Part shown: piece after piece, positions 35,322 to 44,904 of the stretch
Layout of the letters: each line of letters opens with the position of its first letter
Position numbering within the stretch: position 1 is the stretch's first letter
DNA from: an uncultured Oscillospiraceae bacterium
Lineage (GTDB): Bacteria > Bacillota > Clostridia > Oscillospirales > Oscillospiraceae
Direction: 5' to 3'
Length of the DNA: 64,000 bases
NCBI GenBank assembly: GCA_934546685.1
Contig: CAKTEB010000001.1
Location: 1 to 64,000, forward strand
The notes under the pieces: model-generated
What the model was told of the DNA's origin: nothing
The model's database searches: none
The model's input: the letters and a program-made list of their open reading frames with translations, nothing else
Translations under genes and position numbers: made by a program

Positions 35322-35561
35322 ATGTCTTCTGCGATTCAAGAGATCTCCCTTACCACCATCACCCAGCGCACTGGCTTTCGGGGCCGGAAGCAAAAACATG
35401 ATGAGGCCATCTGCCTCAAAACCGGCGGCGGCAGCATTTTCCTCCGGAAAAGCGCCGTGGAGGACGCGGGAAACAGCTGGAAACTGCTGACCCGGCGTCT
35501 TGAGACCCTGGCTCAGGAAAAATCCATTCCCTTTACGGACGAGAGGGAGGAGACCCTGTAA
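35322..35561 (+). CDS. small protein of unknown function
   Basis: 79 residues, ATG with AAGGAGG 9 bases upstream and a good promoter, so it is very likely translated. Basic in the middle (RTGFRGRKQKHDE), soluble, no membrane segment. LKTGGGSIFLRKSAVED and SWKLLTRRLETLAQEK suggest a short beta-strand pair followed by a helix. I recognise no family. It may be cotranscribed with the VanY-like gene 86 bases downstream, as no terminator separates them. Confidence 0.65.
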   Translation: MSSAIQEISLTTITQRTGFRGRKQKHDEAICLKTGGGSIFLRKSAVEDAGNSWKLLTRRLETLAQEKSIPFTDEREETL

Positions 35562-35647
35562 TTTCCCGTAATCTTTTTTCCTTCCGCCATTTTTCCCGCA
35601 ACATTATCCCCTGACTCTGCGACTATATGGGTAAAGGGGGTAATTTC

Positions 35648-36655
35648 ATGGATCTTCACGTTTCCGGCCCAAACGCCGACACCGTCTACATCCGCCATAC
35701 CGCCGTCCAGCGAAGGCAGCAGAGGAAGCGCCTTCGGCGCAAGCAGCAGGTCTCCGTGCTGTTGCTCCTGCTGGCCGGGATCCTGCTGGCTGCCGCACGT
35801 CCCGGCCGCCATGCCGCCCAGGACAGTGCAGTGGAAAGCGCGCAGACGAATTCCATCGCCGCAGTATCTACTCAAGCCGTGCCGGAGCTCACTCTTTGTG
35901 AAGCGGACAAGGATACGCTGGCCCTGGGGGAGCTCAGCCTGGTGTCCAATGCCCACCCCTGCACGTTTCCGGATGGACTGGATCTGGTCAGCGTCTATGA
36001 GTCCCGGAATAATTCCTATTCTCTGCGCTCCACAGACATCCAGCTGTGCCGCAGCGTCATGGGGCCCCTGAATCAGCTCTGCCAGGCCTTCCGTGACGCC
36101 ACAGGCAATGGGGATCTTCTGGTCTGCGCGGGCTACCGCTCCCGTCAGGAGCAGCAGGAGCTCTGGGACAAGGCCATGGCTGCCCACGGCGAGGCCTATA
36201 CCCGGCAGTATTTCTCCCAGCCCGGGGCCAGCGAGCACCATACAGGACTGGCCGTGGATTTCTCCTTATATAATATAGAGACGCAGCAGGCCTATGAGTT
36301 CGACGGCTCTGAGGCCAGCGACTGGATGCTGGAGAACTGCTGGAAATATGGTTTTATCCAGCGCTATCCATCTGATAAAGTGGATATCACCGGTATCAGC
36401 GAGGAGACCTGGCATTTCCGCTATGTGGGGGAGCCCCATGCGGCGCTGATGCACCAGATGGGATTATGTCTGGAGGAATACATAGCGCTGCTCCAGCGCT
36501 ATCCCTGGGACGGTGAGCACCTGACCGAAACCGTGGACGGCGCAGAATATGAGCTCTGGTACTGCCCGGAGGACAGCGTTTACGTTCCCACGCGGGGGGA
36601 CTACACCCTGTCCGGGGACAACCAGGGCGGCTGCATCGTTACCCTCCGGCGATAG
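35648..36655 (+). CDS. VanY-like D-alanyl-D-alanine carboxypeptidase (M15B)
   Basis: 335 residues. Start ATG at 35648 after AAAGGGGG. A basic N-terminus and one signal-anchor helix (about 35-55) place the enzyme outside. The peptidase M15 zinc site is complete: SEHHTGLAVD (SxHxxGxAxD, about residue 197-206) and EETWHFRY (ExxWH, about 253-260), with Arg in AGYRSRQEQQ. It trims the terminal D-Ala from muropeptides. No vanRS, vanH/A or vanX is present, so it is a housekeeping wall enzyme rather than a resistance gene. Confidence 0.9.
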   Translation: MDLHVSGPNADTVYIRHTAVQRRQQRKRLRRKQQVSVLLLLLAGILLAAARPGRHAAQDSAVESAQTNSIAAVSTQAVPELTLCEADKDTLALGELSLVSNAHPCTFPDGLDLVSVYESRNNSYSLRSTDIQLCRSVMGPLNQLCQAFRDATGNGDLLVCAGYRSRQEQQELWDKAMAAHGEAYTRQYFSQPGASEHHTGLAVDFSLYNIETQQAYEFDGSEASDWMLENCWKYGFIQRYPSDKVDITGISEETWHFRYVGEPHAALMHQMGLCLEEYIALLQRYPWDGEHLTETVDGAEYELWYCPEDSVYVPTRGDYTLSGDNQGGCIVTLRR

Positions 36656-36727
36656 TTCAATTTTCAACTTTTCGGTATCACTTTTTGACTCTATTTCATT
36701 TTTGATAGTCAGCGCAGGGATTGAATC

Positions 36728-36756
36728 TTGTTGCGGCCTCCAACAATTCGTATACT
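36728..36756 (+). promoter_or_regulatory. promoter of the large binding lipoprotein
   Basis: TTGTTG, 17 bases, TATACT. TTGTTG and CAACAA (36741-36746) form an inverted repeat across the -35 and spacer, a possible operator. Confidence 0.65.
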
Positions 36757-36809
36757 GAATGTGAACGGGCCTGTCACCCGATCCATCACGAAGAAAAGGA
36801 GTGCTGCCA

Positions 36810-38621
36810 ATGAAAAAGAAGTTCCTTGCCATGCTTCTGGCTCTGGGCATGCTCACCGGTCTGATGGCCGGATGCGGCGGCAATGCCGTCTCCTCCGCCG
36901 CGCCGGAGCCTGCCCAATCGGCAGAAGCACCCCCGGAAGAGACCTCCGCTCCGGCGCCCGCCGAAGCTCCTTCTGTGAAGGAAGTCTCTTCCCCTGAGAG
37001 CTCCGCCGCTGACGGCGAGACCATCTCCGGCTGGCCCGCCAATCCCCTGGGGAATGTGGACCTGCCCCTGACCGACGACCCAGTCACCGTGACCATGTGG
37101 ATGGGCGTCAATCCCAACGTTCTGAAGATCACCGAGGACATCGGCAACGACTGCGCCCTCTGGAATGAGTTGGCCACCCGTACCGGCGTCAACCTGGACT
37201 TCACCGTGGTGAACCCTGACACTGAGTCTGAGAAGTTCAACCTGATGGTGGCCTCCAACGATCTTTCCGACATCATCTCCAACGCCACTACCCTCTACAC
37301 CAACGGCGGCGAGGCGGCCATCGCCGATGAGATTCTCATCGACCATCTGCCCTACCTCACCGAGGAGCTGACCCCCCAGATCTGCAAGCTCATGGAGGCC
37401 TATCCCGATGCGGTGTCCGAGGCCCTCACCGAGAGCGGCTGGCTGGCCGGCATGCCCCAGCTGAGCATGCAGACCGAGACCACCCAGACCTTCGGCCCCA
37501 TGATCCGCAAGGATTGGCTGACCGACCTGGGCCTGGATATCCCCGAGACCTATGACGAGCTCCACGAGGTGCTCAAGGCCTTTAAGGAGCAGAAGGGCGC
37601 GGACGCACCCCTGCTGCTCAACTATGCCGCCACCGGTATCAACAACGGCCTGGTACAAGGCTATGGCATCAACGGTCTGGTGGCCGACGCCGCCATGTCC
37701 GAGCCCTTCTATCAGGTGGATGACACCGTCATGTACGGCCCCATCCAGCCGGAATTCAAGGACTATCTGACCATGATCCACGACTGGTACGCCGAGGGCC
37801 TCATCTGGCAGGATTTCATGTCCTACACCGACTTCCAGAATCCTCCCACCGATGTGATCCTGGCAGACCGTGCGGGCGTGTTCTACGCCGAGGTCACCTA
37901 CATCGCCACCCTGGAGGACGCCTCCAACACCGAGGGCTTCGAGCTGGTGGCCCTGCCCGATTTCGTGCAGAAGTCCGGGGATAAGATTCCCTTCAAGGAG
38001 GAGCGTGCCTACGCCGCCTCCACCCCCTGGTCCATCTCCACTCAGTGCGAGTGCCCGGAGCTGCTGATGCAGTGGTGCAACTATATGTACACCGACGAGG
38101 GCGCGCTGCTGTGCAACTATGGCATCGAGGGCGAGAGCTTCAACTATGATGAGAACCATGTGCCGGTGTTCACCGACCTGGTGCTAAACAACCCCGACAT
38201 GTCCACCACCGTGGCCCTGTTTATGTACTGCCTGGACCGCGGCCCCTTCTACCGGGATGAGACCCGCGAGCAGTCCGGCTACACCCAGGCTCAGAAGGAA
38301 GCCAGCTCCATTTGGCAGAGCAATGTAGAGGTTGGCCGGGGCATCGGCTCCACCTCCCTCAACACGGAAGAATCCGACCATGTGAACCAGTTCTACGGCG
38401 ACATCAAGACCTACATTGAGCAGTCCGTGCTGGAGTTCGTCATCGGCAACCGGGATCTTTCCGAGTTCGACGCCTATGTGGAGCACATCGAGGGCATGAA
38501 CATTGACGAGGTCACCGCCTGCTATCAGGACGCCTACCAGCGATATCTCAACGGCGAAGTGTCGGCGGCTCCCGCCGGACCTCCCGGGCCTCCCCCGGAC
38601 GGCGCGCCCCCACCTCCGTAA
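36810..38621 (+). CDS. large substrate-binding lipoprotein, orphan
   Basis: 603 residues. Start ATG at 36810 after AAAAGGAG. Lipobox LMAGC (Cys about residue 24), a long Pro/Glu/Ala/Ser linker (30-75), then a two-lobe extracellular binding protein of the oligosaccharide-type family 1: VTMWMGVNPNVLKITEDIG, FGPMIRKDWLTDLGLDIPETYDELHEVL, WYAEGLIWQDF, C-lobe with NYGIEGESFNYDENHVPVFTD. The end is a Pro/Gly tail (PAGPPGPPPDGAPPPP), unusual for this family. No permease pair (LplB/YtcP type) or ATPase lies nearby, so its transporter must be elsewhere or it acts alone. Confidence 0.87.
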   Translation: MKKKFLAMLLALGMLTGLMAGCGGNAVSSAAPEPAQSAEAPPEETSAPAPAEAPSVKEVSSPESSAADGETISGWPANPLGNVDLPLTDDPVTVTMWMGVNPNVLKITEDIGNDCALWNELATRTGVNLDFTVVNPDTESEKFNLMVASNDLSDIISNATTLYTNGGEAAIADEILIDHLPYLTEELTPQICKLMEAYPDAVSEALTESGWLAGMPQLSMQTETTQTFGPMIRKDWLTDLGLDIPETYDELHEVLKAFKEQKGADAPLLLNYAATGINNGLVQGYGINGLVADAAMSEPFYQVDDTVMYGPIQPEFKDYLTMIHDWYAEGLIWQDFMSYTDFQNPPTDVILADRAGVFYAEVTYIATLEDASNTEGFELVALPDFVQKSGDKIPFKEERAYAASTPWSISTQCECPELLMQWCNYMYTDEGALLCNYGIEGESFNYDENHVPVFTDLVLNNPDMSTTVALFMYCLDRGPFYRDETREQSGYTQAQKEASSIWQSNVEVGRGIGSTSLNTEESDHVNQFYGDIKTYIEQSVLEFVIGNRDLSEFDAYVEHIEGMNIDEVTACYQDAYQRYLNGEVSAAPAGPPGPPPDGAPPPP

Positions 38622-38665
38622 CCCCGGCACATTTCATTTGATCCATTTCTTTGGATCCTCCTACA

Positions 38666-38706
38666 GATTCCCGAACCAGGACAGGCTGGTTCGGGAATCC
38701 CGTCGT
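38666..38706 (+). terminator. intrinsic terminator
   Basis: 14-bp perfect stem (38666-38679 with 38686-38699), GACAGG loop; TTTT follows after seven bases. Confidence 0.65.
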
Positions 38707-38746
38707 TTTCAGGCAAAATTTCCCCACACTTTCTCTCGGATTCGTA

Positions 38747-38775
38747 TTGCAATTTTTCTCTGTTTTTCATACAAT
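38747..38775 (+). promoter_or_regulatory. promoter of the M14 peptidase gene
   Basis: TTGCAA, 17 bases, TACAAT, about 76 bases before the ATG. Confidence 0.72.
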
Positions 38776-38851
38776 AAAGTCGAATTTTTTGCAACGGGCC
38801 GCCCAAAAAGTCCGTCTTTATAGATAGGAACAAACATGAGGAGGAACCACC

Positions 38852-41230
38852 ATGAAACGGAAACTATACGTTGTCTGCCTGTTTCTGCTGTCTGTGCTCC
38901 TGTGCGCGGGCTATGCCGGAGCCTATGACAGCTCGAACCTCACCATTCCCTCCAGCGCCACCGCCATCCAGTACGGCACCTCCGGTGCGGGCCGCCCGCT
39001 GATGGCGTATCGGTTTGGAGATGGGAAGAACGTCATGGTCTTAGGCTATGAGATCCATGGCTATGAGGACAACTTCGACAAAGACGGCGGAGCTCTGGTC
39101 TGGGCCGCCGGTCAGATGATGGACCAGCTGCATCAAAATCTCACCCTGCTGGACGAATATGACTGGACCGTCTATGTGCTGCCCTCCATGAACCCCGACG
39201 GTCTCATTGACGGCTACTCCAACAACGGTCCTGGCCGTCTGACCACCACCTACATAGACTCCAGCGGCAATCTCTCCTCCGCCCACGGCGTAGACATGAA
39301 CCGGAGCTTCCCCACCGGCTGGAAGCGGAATACCTCCAATCGGAATTATACCGGCCCTGCGCCTCTGGCCTCCATGGAATGCGCCGCCCTGGCAAAGTTC
39401 GTCCAGGACGTGAAGGGCAGCGGTGTCAATATGTGCTTCGATGTCCACGGCTGGTTTTCCCAGATCATTACCTCCAACGGCAAGGACAGCACGCTTTTTA
39501 ATACGCTGCACAGCGCCTTCCCCGGCAATTCCTATTCCAGCTGCCGGAACGGAAGCGGCTATTTCACCGCCTACACCACCGCGCTGGGCTATATCTCCTG
39601 CCTGTTTGAGTATCCCGGCAACGTGTGGAGCTTCTCCGGCTTCCAGCGCAGCGGCTACTGCGAGAAATTCAACGGCGCTATTTTGTCTCTGGTCAAATCC
39701 TACGGCCAGTATAATCCCACCGTTTACACCGTTGCCACCCGGACCCAGGGCGCAGGATCCGGCAGTGTCTCCGGCGGCGGCTCCGTTCGCTCTGGTCATA
39801 AGGTCACGCTGACGGCGGCGGCCTCTCAGGGCTCCGTCTTTGCGGGCTGGTATGACGAAACCGGCAAGCAGCTCTCCGCCGATGCCAGCTACAGCTTCAC
39901 TGTCACCAGCGACGTCACCGTATATGCCCGGTTTGAGCTGCCCGTCACCGCCTCCGTCACGGTCAAGGGCACTGGCAGCGTCACCGGTGCCGGGGATTAC
40001 GCCTCCGGCAGTACCGTAAAGCTGGAAGCCGCCCCCTCGTCCGGGTATTACTTCCTGGGCTGGTATGACGGAAACGGCAAGGTACTTTCCACCGACGCCA
40101 CCTACAGCTTCACGATTCAGAATAATGTATCCATCCGGGCCCAGTTCGGTGCCGAGATCACCGCCCTGGCCTCCCGCAGTGGCTCCGTCACCGGCGCCGG
40201 TGTGCTTCCCCAGGACGCCGCCGCCACCCTCACCGCAGTACCTCAGGAGGGCCACACGCTCCAGGGCTGGTATGATCTGAGCGGCAATCTGCTCTCCACA
40301 GAGCCCAGCTACAGCTTCACCGTGGGCCAGGCCCAGACCGTGGTGGCCATCTTCTCCGATGACCGGTTCTATGATCTGAAATCCGAGGACTGGTTCCTGG
40401 ACAACGTCAACGAGGCCATCAGCCGGAAGCTGGTGCAGGGCATGACCACCATCAGCTTCGGCCCTGACTTCACCATGACCCGGGCCCAGGTGGTCATGAT
40501 CCTCTCCAGAATGGAGCAGGCGGACACCGCCGCCGCCACGCCCTGCCACTTCCGGGACGTGGATCAGAGCCAATGGTATGCGGGTGCGGTGAACTGGGCC
40601 TATGAGAACCATATCGTTCTGGGCATGTCTGACACCAGCTTTGCTCCGGACGCGCCCATCACCCGCCAGCAGTTTATGACCATGCTTGTCCGGTATCTCA
40701 CGGACGTAAAGGGCCTGAAGCTGGATGCCAAGGATCTGAGCTTCCAGGATCAGTCTTCTATCGCCGATTGGGCCCTGGATGCCGTAAAGAAGGCCGTGTC
40801 CATCAAGCTGGTGGAGGGCTATCCCGATGGCACCTTCCAGCCGGACAATCAGCTGCCCCGAAAGGAAGGCGTCACCGTGCTGGTGCGCCTAGCCAAGTAC
40901 CTAGAGGCTCAGGAGCTCGTGAAGGAGCCTGAAACCGAGGATAAGACGGAAGATAAGCCCGAGAACACGGCTGAAGATTCCTCCAAGACGGAGACCGAGG
41001 GCAAGGCTGAGGATGCCTCCAAGACGGAGACTGAGGATAGATCCAAGACCGAGGACACCGCAACCCCCACGGCCGATCCTCAAGCAGTTCCTGAAGCCGC
41101 CTCTGTGACGGAACCCACACCGGAAACGGCACCGGATGCGTCGGAATCTTCCCCTGGGCCCCAGAGCGCAGAGTCCCCGGCTCCTGCCGAGACCTCCGCT
41201 CCGGATGCGGAATCCGCCGCAGAAAGCTAA
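38852..41230 (+). CDS. SLH-anchored M14 zinc carboxypeptidase
   Basis: 792 residues. Signal peptide (1-24). Peptidase M14 domain (about 40-285): zinc ligands in EIHGYED (HxxE) and CFDVHGWFS, substrate-site MNPDG and DMNRSFP, catalytic Glu in CLFEYPG. Then three beta-repeat units of the InlB/Flg_new type (about 295-500; each with GWYD followed by YSFTV or YSFTI), three SLH domains (about 505-685) and a 100-residue tail of Glu/Lys/Thr/Pro/Ala. SLH domains hold the enzyme on secondary wall polymer, where it may trim peptides or muropeptides. SLH domains are usually terminal; a long acidic tail beyond them is unusual. Confidence 0.9.
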   Translation: MKRKLYVVCLFLLSVLLCAGYAGAYDSSNLTIPSSATAIQYGTSGAGRPLMAYRFGDGKNVMVLGYEIHGYEDNFDKDGGALVWAAGQMMDQLHQNLTLLDEYDWTVYVLPSMNPDGLIDGYSNNGPGRLTTTYIDSSGNLSSAHGVDMNRSFPTGWKRNTSNRNYTGPAPLASMECAALAKFVQDVKGSGVNMCFDVHGWFSQIITSNGKDSTLFNTLHSAFPGNSYSSCRNGSGYFTAYTTALGYISCLFEYPGNVWSFSGFQRSGYCEKFNGAILSLVKSYGQYNPTVYTVATRTQGAGSGSVSGGGSVRSGHKVTLTAAASQGSVFAGWYDETGKQLSADASYSFTVTSDVTVYARFELPVTASVTVKGTGSVTGAGDYASGSTVKLEAAPSSGYYFLGWYDGNGKVLSTDATYSFTIQNNVSIRAQFGAEITALASRSGSVTGAGVLPQDAAATLTAVPQEGHTLQGWYDLSGNLLSTEPSYSFTVGQAQTVVAIFSDDRFYDLKSEDWFLDNVNEAISRKLVQGMTTISFGPDFTMTRAQVVMILSRMEQADTAAATPCHFRDVDQSQWYAGAVNWAYENHIVLGMSDTSFAPDAPITRQQFMTMLVRYLTDVKGLKLDAKDLSFQDQSSIADWALDAVKKAVSIKLVEGYPDGTFQPDNQLPRKEGVTVLVRLAKYLEAQELVKEPETEDKTEDKPENTAEDSSKTETEGKAEDASKTETEDRSKTEDTATPTADPQAVPEAASVTEPTPETAPDASESSPGPQSAESPAPAETSAPDAESAAES

Positions 41231-41236
41231 AAATAT

Positions 41237-41278
41237 CGCGCCGCCATTTCCCAGCCGGGAGATGGCGGCGCGTTTTTT
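41237..41278. terminator. bidirectional terminator
   Basis: 11-bp arms CGCGCCGCCAT/ATGGCGGCGCG around an inner hairpin; six T on the right and an A-run on the left serve both convergent genes. Confidence 0.9.
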
Positions 41279-41288
41279 CTTCGCTATG

Positions 41289-42209
41289 TTATGCTTTGAC
41301 CGCTGCGCCCCAGACGGCCTTCGGCCCAAAGAACCGCAGCCGCCCCGGCTGCACGGTGATGGTGGTATCGCTGCTGAGGATCAGCTCGCCGTCCAGATTC
41401 ACCGGCTCCTTCTCCGGGGTCAGGATCCGAACGGAGGTGGTGCGGTAGTGGGAAATGAGCTCCGGATAGTCGCTGTAATGGCCCTTCTGATAGGCGGCGA
41501 TGACCCGGGCTACCGTGAGCCGTGAGACCTTTTTCACCAGCAGCACATCCAGGAGGCCGTCGGTGCTGTCCGCCTCCGGCACCGGATGGAAGGAGCCCCC
41601 ATACCAGCTGCCGTTGCACACGCAGGCCAGGGTCATGTCCTCGTCCACCGGCTCCGCCCCGGGGATCTCCACCCGGCAGGGCTTCACCACGCCCCGAACC
41701 AAATTCACCGCCACACTGGCCAGATACGCTCTGGGACCCGAAAGCAGGGGCATATGCCGATACCGGTCGATCTGGGTGCCGATCCGGGCATCAAAGCCCA
41801 CGGAGCACACGTTCACCGCCGTCTTTCCGCCGCAGTCCATAAGATCCAGAGGGATCTCCCGGATATCTGCGTACTGCGCCATGTCCCCAAATGCCTCCGG
41901 ATGCGGAAACTGCTTGATAAAGTCGTTGCCGGAGCCCATGGGCAGACAAGTCACCGCCAGGTTTGGATGGGCCGCCGCACCGGTGACCACCTCGTTAAGG
42001 GTGCCGTCGCCGCCGCAGGCATAGATCCGGAGCTCCTGGCCGGAGCGTCCCGCCGCCTCCGCCAGCGCCCGAAGGTCTCCAGGCCGGCTGGAGGTATGGA
42101 GATCGCAGGGCTCGCCGGTGATATGCTCCAGCTGCCGAGCCGCCGCCTCTGCCGCCCGCTCCGGGCTCTCCTTGCCCGCCGCGGGATTTACCAGGAAGAG
42201 ATGCTTCAT
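41289..42209 (-). CDS. diacylglycerol/lipid kinase family protein
   Basis: 306 residues, the usual length for DagK/YegS-like kinases. NPAAGK at the N-terminus, nucleotide motif CGGDGTLNEVV (about residue 64-74) and PMGSGNDF (about 90-98). It would phosphorylate diacylglycerol or a related lipid at the membrane, for instance to recycle diacylglycerol left by lipid-dependent polymer synthesis. ATGA overlap with the MATE gene. Confidence 0.88.
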   Translation of the reverse strand: MKHLFLVNPAAGKESPERAAEAAARQLEHITGEPCDLHTSSRPGDLRALAEAAGRSGQELRIYACGGDGTLNEVVTGAAAHPNLAVTCLPMGSGNDFIKQFPHPEAFGDMAQYADIREIPLDLMDCGGKTAVNVCSVGFDARIGTQIDRYRHMPLLSGPRAYLASVAVNLVRGVVKPCRVEIPGAEPVDEDMTLACVCNGSWYGGSFHPVPEADSTDGLLDVLLVKKVSRLTVARVIAAYQKGHYSDYPELISHYRTTSVRILTPEKEPVNLDGELILSSDTTITVQPGRLRFFGPKAVWGAAVKA

Positions 42210-43588
42210 ACTGTTTCCTCTTTCTCTTGTTCTTTCCGCCCCAGGGGCCGGTATACCGTGAAATACATGGTGCCAAAGCAGGCCAAGCCTCCCGCCACAT
42301 TGGAGATGGCCTCCGCCCAGAATACGCCGTTTACCCCGAAACAGGGCAGCTTCGGCAAGAGAATGGTCAGGGGCACCACAATAATGACCTTGCGGAAAAT
42401 GGAGAAGAACACCGCCTGCTTGCTCTTTCCCAGAGATACAAAGGTGCTCTGCCCCGCAAATTGCAGGGACATCATAAAGAACGTGATAAAATAGATCCCC
42501 AGGGCCGGGACAGCCGCGTCCACCAGCTCCGGCTCATTGTTGAAGATCCGGATCATGGGGCCGGGGATCAGTCGGATCAGTCCCCACACCAGGAAGGAGT
42601 AGACCAGAGCGCATACCGTAATGAACCGGATGCCCTGGCGCACCCGCTGGAGCTTTTGGGCCCCGTAGTTAAAGCCCAATACCGGCTCCGCCGCCCCGGT
42701 GATGCCCTGAACCGGCATGGAGACCACCTCCCGGATGGAGCTGAGCACCGTCATCACACCCACATACAGGTCTCCGCCGAAGCTGCTGAGTACGGAATTG
42801 CACACCACCTGCACAGCGGAGTTGGTAAAGGCCATGACGAACCCGGAAAAGCCCAGGCCTAGGATCCGCCCGGTGCGCTTCCGATCTAAGCGCAGATTCC
42901 GCCGCCGAAGCCGCAGCTCTGCTCTGCGCCCAGTCAAGAACTGGAGCACCCACAGAGCCGACACCGCCTGGGAGATCACTGTGGCCAGCGCCGCGCCCCG
43001 GACGCCCCAGCCCAGAAGAAAGATAAACACCGGATCCAGAACGATATTCAGCACCGCCCCCACCAGGGTAGTGACCATGCCGGTACGGGCAAAGCCCTGG
43101 GCATTGATGAAGTTGTTCATCCCCATGGAAATCAGCACGAACAGGTTGCCCGCCAAATAGATCCGGCCATAGTCCATGGCATAGCCAATGGTGTCGCCGC
43201 TGGCCCCAAAGGCCATGAGAATAGGACGGAGGAATACCTCCCCAATAAGGGTCAGCACCACCGCGAAGATCAAAAGCAGTGCAAAGGAGCTGCCCATGAT
43301 CCGCTCGGCCTCCTCATAGTCCCCCTTGCCCCGCTCGATGGAGCACAGGGGGCCGCCGCCCATGCCGGACAGCCGCGCAAAGGCCATGACGATGGAAATC
43401 ACCGGCAGGCACAGCCCCAGGCCCGTCAGGGCCAACGCGCCTGCCCCGGGGATGTGGCCGATGTACATGCGATCCACAATATTATAAAGGATGTTGATGA
43501 GCTGGGCCAGGGTGATAGGAATGGACATTTTGACGATGTTTTTCCACACGCTGCCCTGGCTGAAATCATGGTCCGTCGCCGCAGCCAT
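42206..43588 (-). CDS. MATE-family efflux transporter
   Basis: 460 residues, 12 helices. MATE landmarks: PITLAQLINILYNIVDRMYIGHIPG near the start (LYNIVDRMYIGH), GGGPLCSIERGKGDYEEA and, in the second half, PVQGITGAAEPVLGFNYGAQ. It is a different subfamily from the pump at 31466. It lies between an AraC-type regulator 20 bases upstream and a lipid kinase with a 4-base overlap, so it is probably induced by the ligand that AraC senses. Confidence 0.9.
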   Translation of the reverse strand: MAAATDHDFSQGSVWKNIVKMSIPITLAQLINILYNIVDRMYIGHIPGAGALALTGLGLCLPVISIVMAFARLSGMGGGPLCSIERGKGDYEEAERIMGSSFALLLIFAVVLTLIGEVFLRPILMAFGASGDTIGYAMDYGRIYLAGNLFVLISMGMNNFINAQGFARTGMVTTLVGAVLNIVLDPVFIFLLGWGVRGAALATVISQAVSALWVLQFLTGRRAELRLRRRNLRLDRKRTGRILGLGFSGFVMAFTNSAVQVVCNSVLSSFGGDLYVGVMTVLSSIREVVSMPVQGITGAAEPVLGFNYGAQKLQRVRQGIRFITVCALVYSFLVWGLIRLIPGPMIRIFNNEPELVDAAVPALGIYFITFFMMSLQFAGQSTFVSLGKSKQAVFFSIFRKVIIVVPLTILLPKLPCFGVNGVFWAEAISNVAGGLACFGTMYFTVYRPLGRKEQEKEETV

Positions 43589-43608
43589 GTTCTTCGCCTC
43601 TTTGCCTG

Positions 43609-44883
43609 TTATTTTTCCCGGTAAAACGCCCCGGGTGTGGCGTCCTCAAATTTTCGGAAGGCCCGGTTCATGGTCAGCGCGCTGCTGTAGCCCACCCGGG
43701 GCAAGGTATCCTTCACCGTGACCCCCTGGCCCAGCAGCTGCTTGGCCTTTTCGATGCGCCTTTGATGGATGTACTCCAGGGGCCGGATGTTCCGATACTT
43801 TTTCAGCATGCGGCTGAGATACACCGGGTTGATGCCCACCGCGTCTGCCACTCCCGCCACATTGAGGTTCTGGTCGGAGAAATGGCTGTCCATATACTCT
43901 ACCGCTCGCTGTACCCAGGCGGGCTCCTGCTCCTGGGCCTGCTGGCGGCGGATGATCTCGTCGAAGATGTCATCCAGCTCCCGGGATATCTCCGCCAGAG
44001 ATGTGGCGTGGACGATCCTGGGCCCCGCCTGGAGTTCTACCAGGAACTCCGGGGAGAAGTACTCCTCCAGGCTGTCAAACACATGGAGGATGTCGTTGAT
44101 GAGCCCATAGGCTCGGATCATAAACACCTGTACCGTTGGCTTTGCGTGGCCGAATTCCGCCCCCAGCATCCGATGCACCAAAGCCCGGGCGGCCTCATAG
44201 TCCCCCTGGCGGATATAGTTATCCAGGGCGTGCTCAAATTCGAAATGCTCCACCCGCTGCTTTTCCATGCTGACCTCGGTCTTCTGGTCATACTGAATCA
44301 CCCGGGTATCGTCCTCGGCCATGGCCCGGTACTGCACCAGGCTCTCGGCCTCGTCATAGGCCCGGAAGATCTCCTGATAGCCCCTGTGGATGCGGCTGAC
44401 GGAGAACAGCACCTCGGTATCATAGTGGTTTTCAAAGAGATCCGCAGCCTTCTGAACGGCCGTAAGGACTGACGCCATGCCGGTCTCCGACTCCTCCCGC
44501 AGACATACCAGCGCCGTCAGCTGCCCCTGGACCGTAACCACATGGCAGAGGTTTTTCTCCCCGATCAGCTCCTCCAGCACATTCCGCACCAGAAAGCGCA
44601 CATGCCGGAGCCCCTCCTGGCTGGGAGATGCCTCGGGTCCCAGCAGCGCCGTGATATCCGGCTCCACCTGAATGCGCACCACAGCGAAATACTCCGAGGG
44701 GAAGTGCAGGCCGTTGAGCTGGAGCTCCCGTTGGTATTCCTCCTGATTCATCTGATGTCTGCCCATGAGCTCCACCAGAAAGCTTTCGCGGCCAAAGTTC
44801 TCCGCCGTGGTCCTATAGTGCTCCAGCTGCTGCCGAAGCCGGCTGTTTTCCTGCCGCAGCGCCTGAGCCTCCAGATCCGTCAT
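43609..44883 (-). CDS. AraC-family transcriptional regulator
   Basis: 424 residues. N-terminal coiled coil (1-40, LEAQALRQENSRLRQQLEHY), a middle region (about 45-310) of the kind found in Clostridial YesN-like regulators but without a receiver domain, then a double helix-turn-helix (about 325-424): LNVAGVADAVGINPVYLSRMLKKY and GYSSALTMNRAFRKFEDATPGAFY. It heads the operon with the MATE pump and lipid kinase. A 16-base palindrome overlapping its own promoter suggests autoregulation. Confidence 0.9.
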   Translation of the reverse strand: MTDLEAQALRQENSRLRQQLEHYRTTAENFGRESFLVELMGRHQMNQEEYQRELQLNGLHFPSEYFAVVRIQVEPDITALLGPEASPSQEGLRHVRFLVRNVLEELIGEKNLCHVVTVQGQLTALVCLREESETGMASVLTAVQKAADLFENHYDTEVLFSVSRIHRGYQEIFRAYDEAESLVQYRAMAEDDTRVIQYDQKTEVSMEKQRVEHFEFEHALDNYIRQGDYEAARALVHRMLGAEFGHAKPTVQVFMIRAYGLINDILHVFDSLEEYFSPEFLVELQAGPRIVHATSLAEISRELDDIFDEIIRRQQAQEQEPAWVQRAVEYMDSHFSDQNLNVAGVADAVGINPVYLSRMLKKYRNIRPLEYIHQRRIEKAKQLLGQGVTVKDTLPRVGYSSALTMNRAFRKFEDATPGAFYREK

Positions 44884-44904
44884 TGACTCACCCCCCTTTT
44901 CCTT

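Noticed and set aside
35648..36655. Vancomycin-resistance locus
   Set aside because: VanY-like enzyme stands alone, without vanHAX or vanRS; M15 carboxypeptidases are common wall enzymes.
36810..38621. Complete oligosaccharide ABC importer around the large binding lipoproteins
   Set aside because: No LplB/YtcP-type permeases or MsmK-like ATPase lie in the window; only binding proteins are present.
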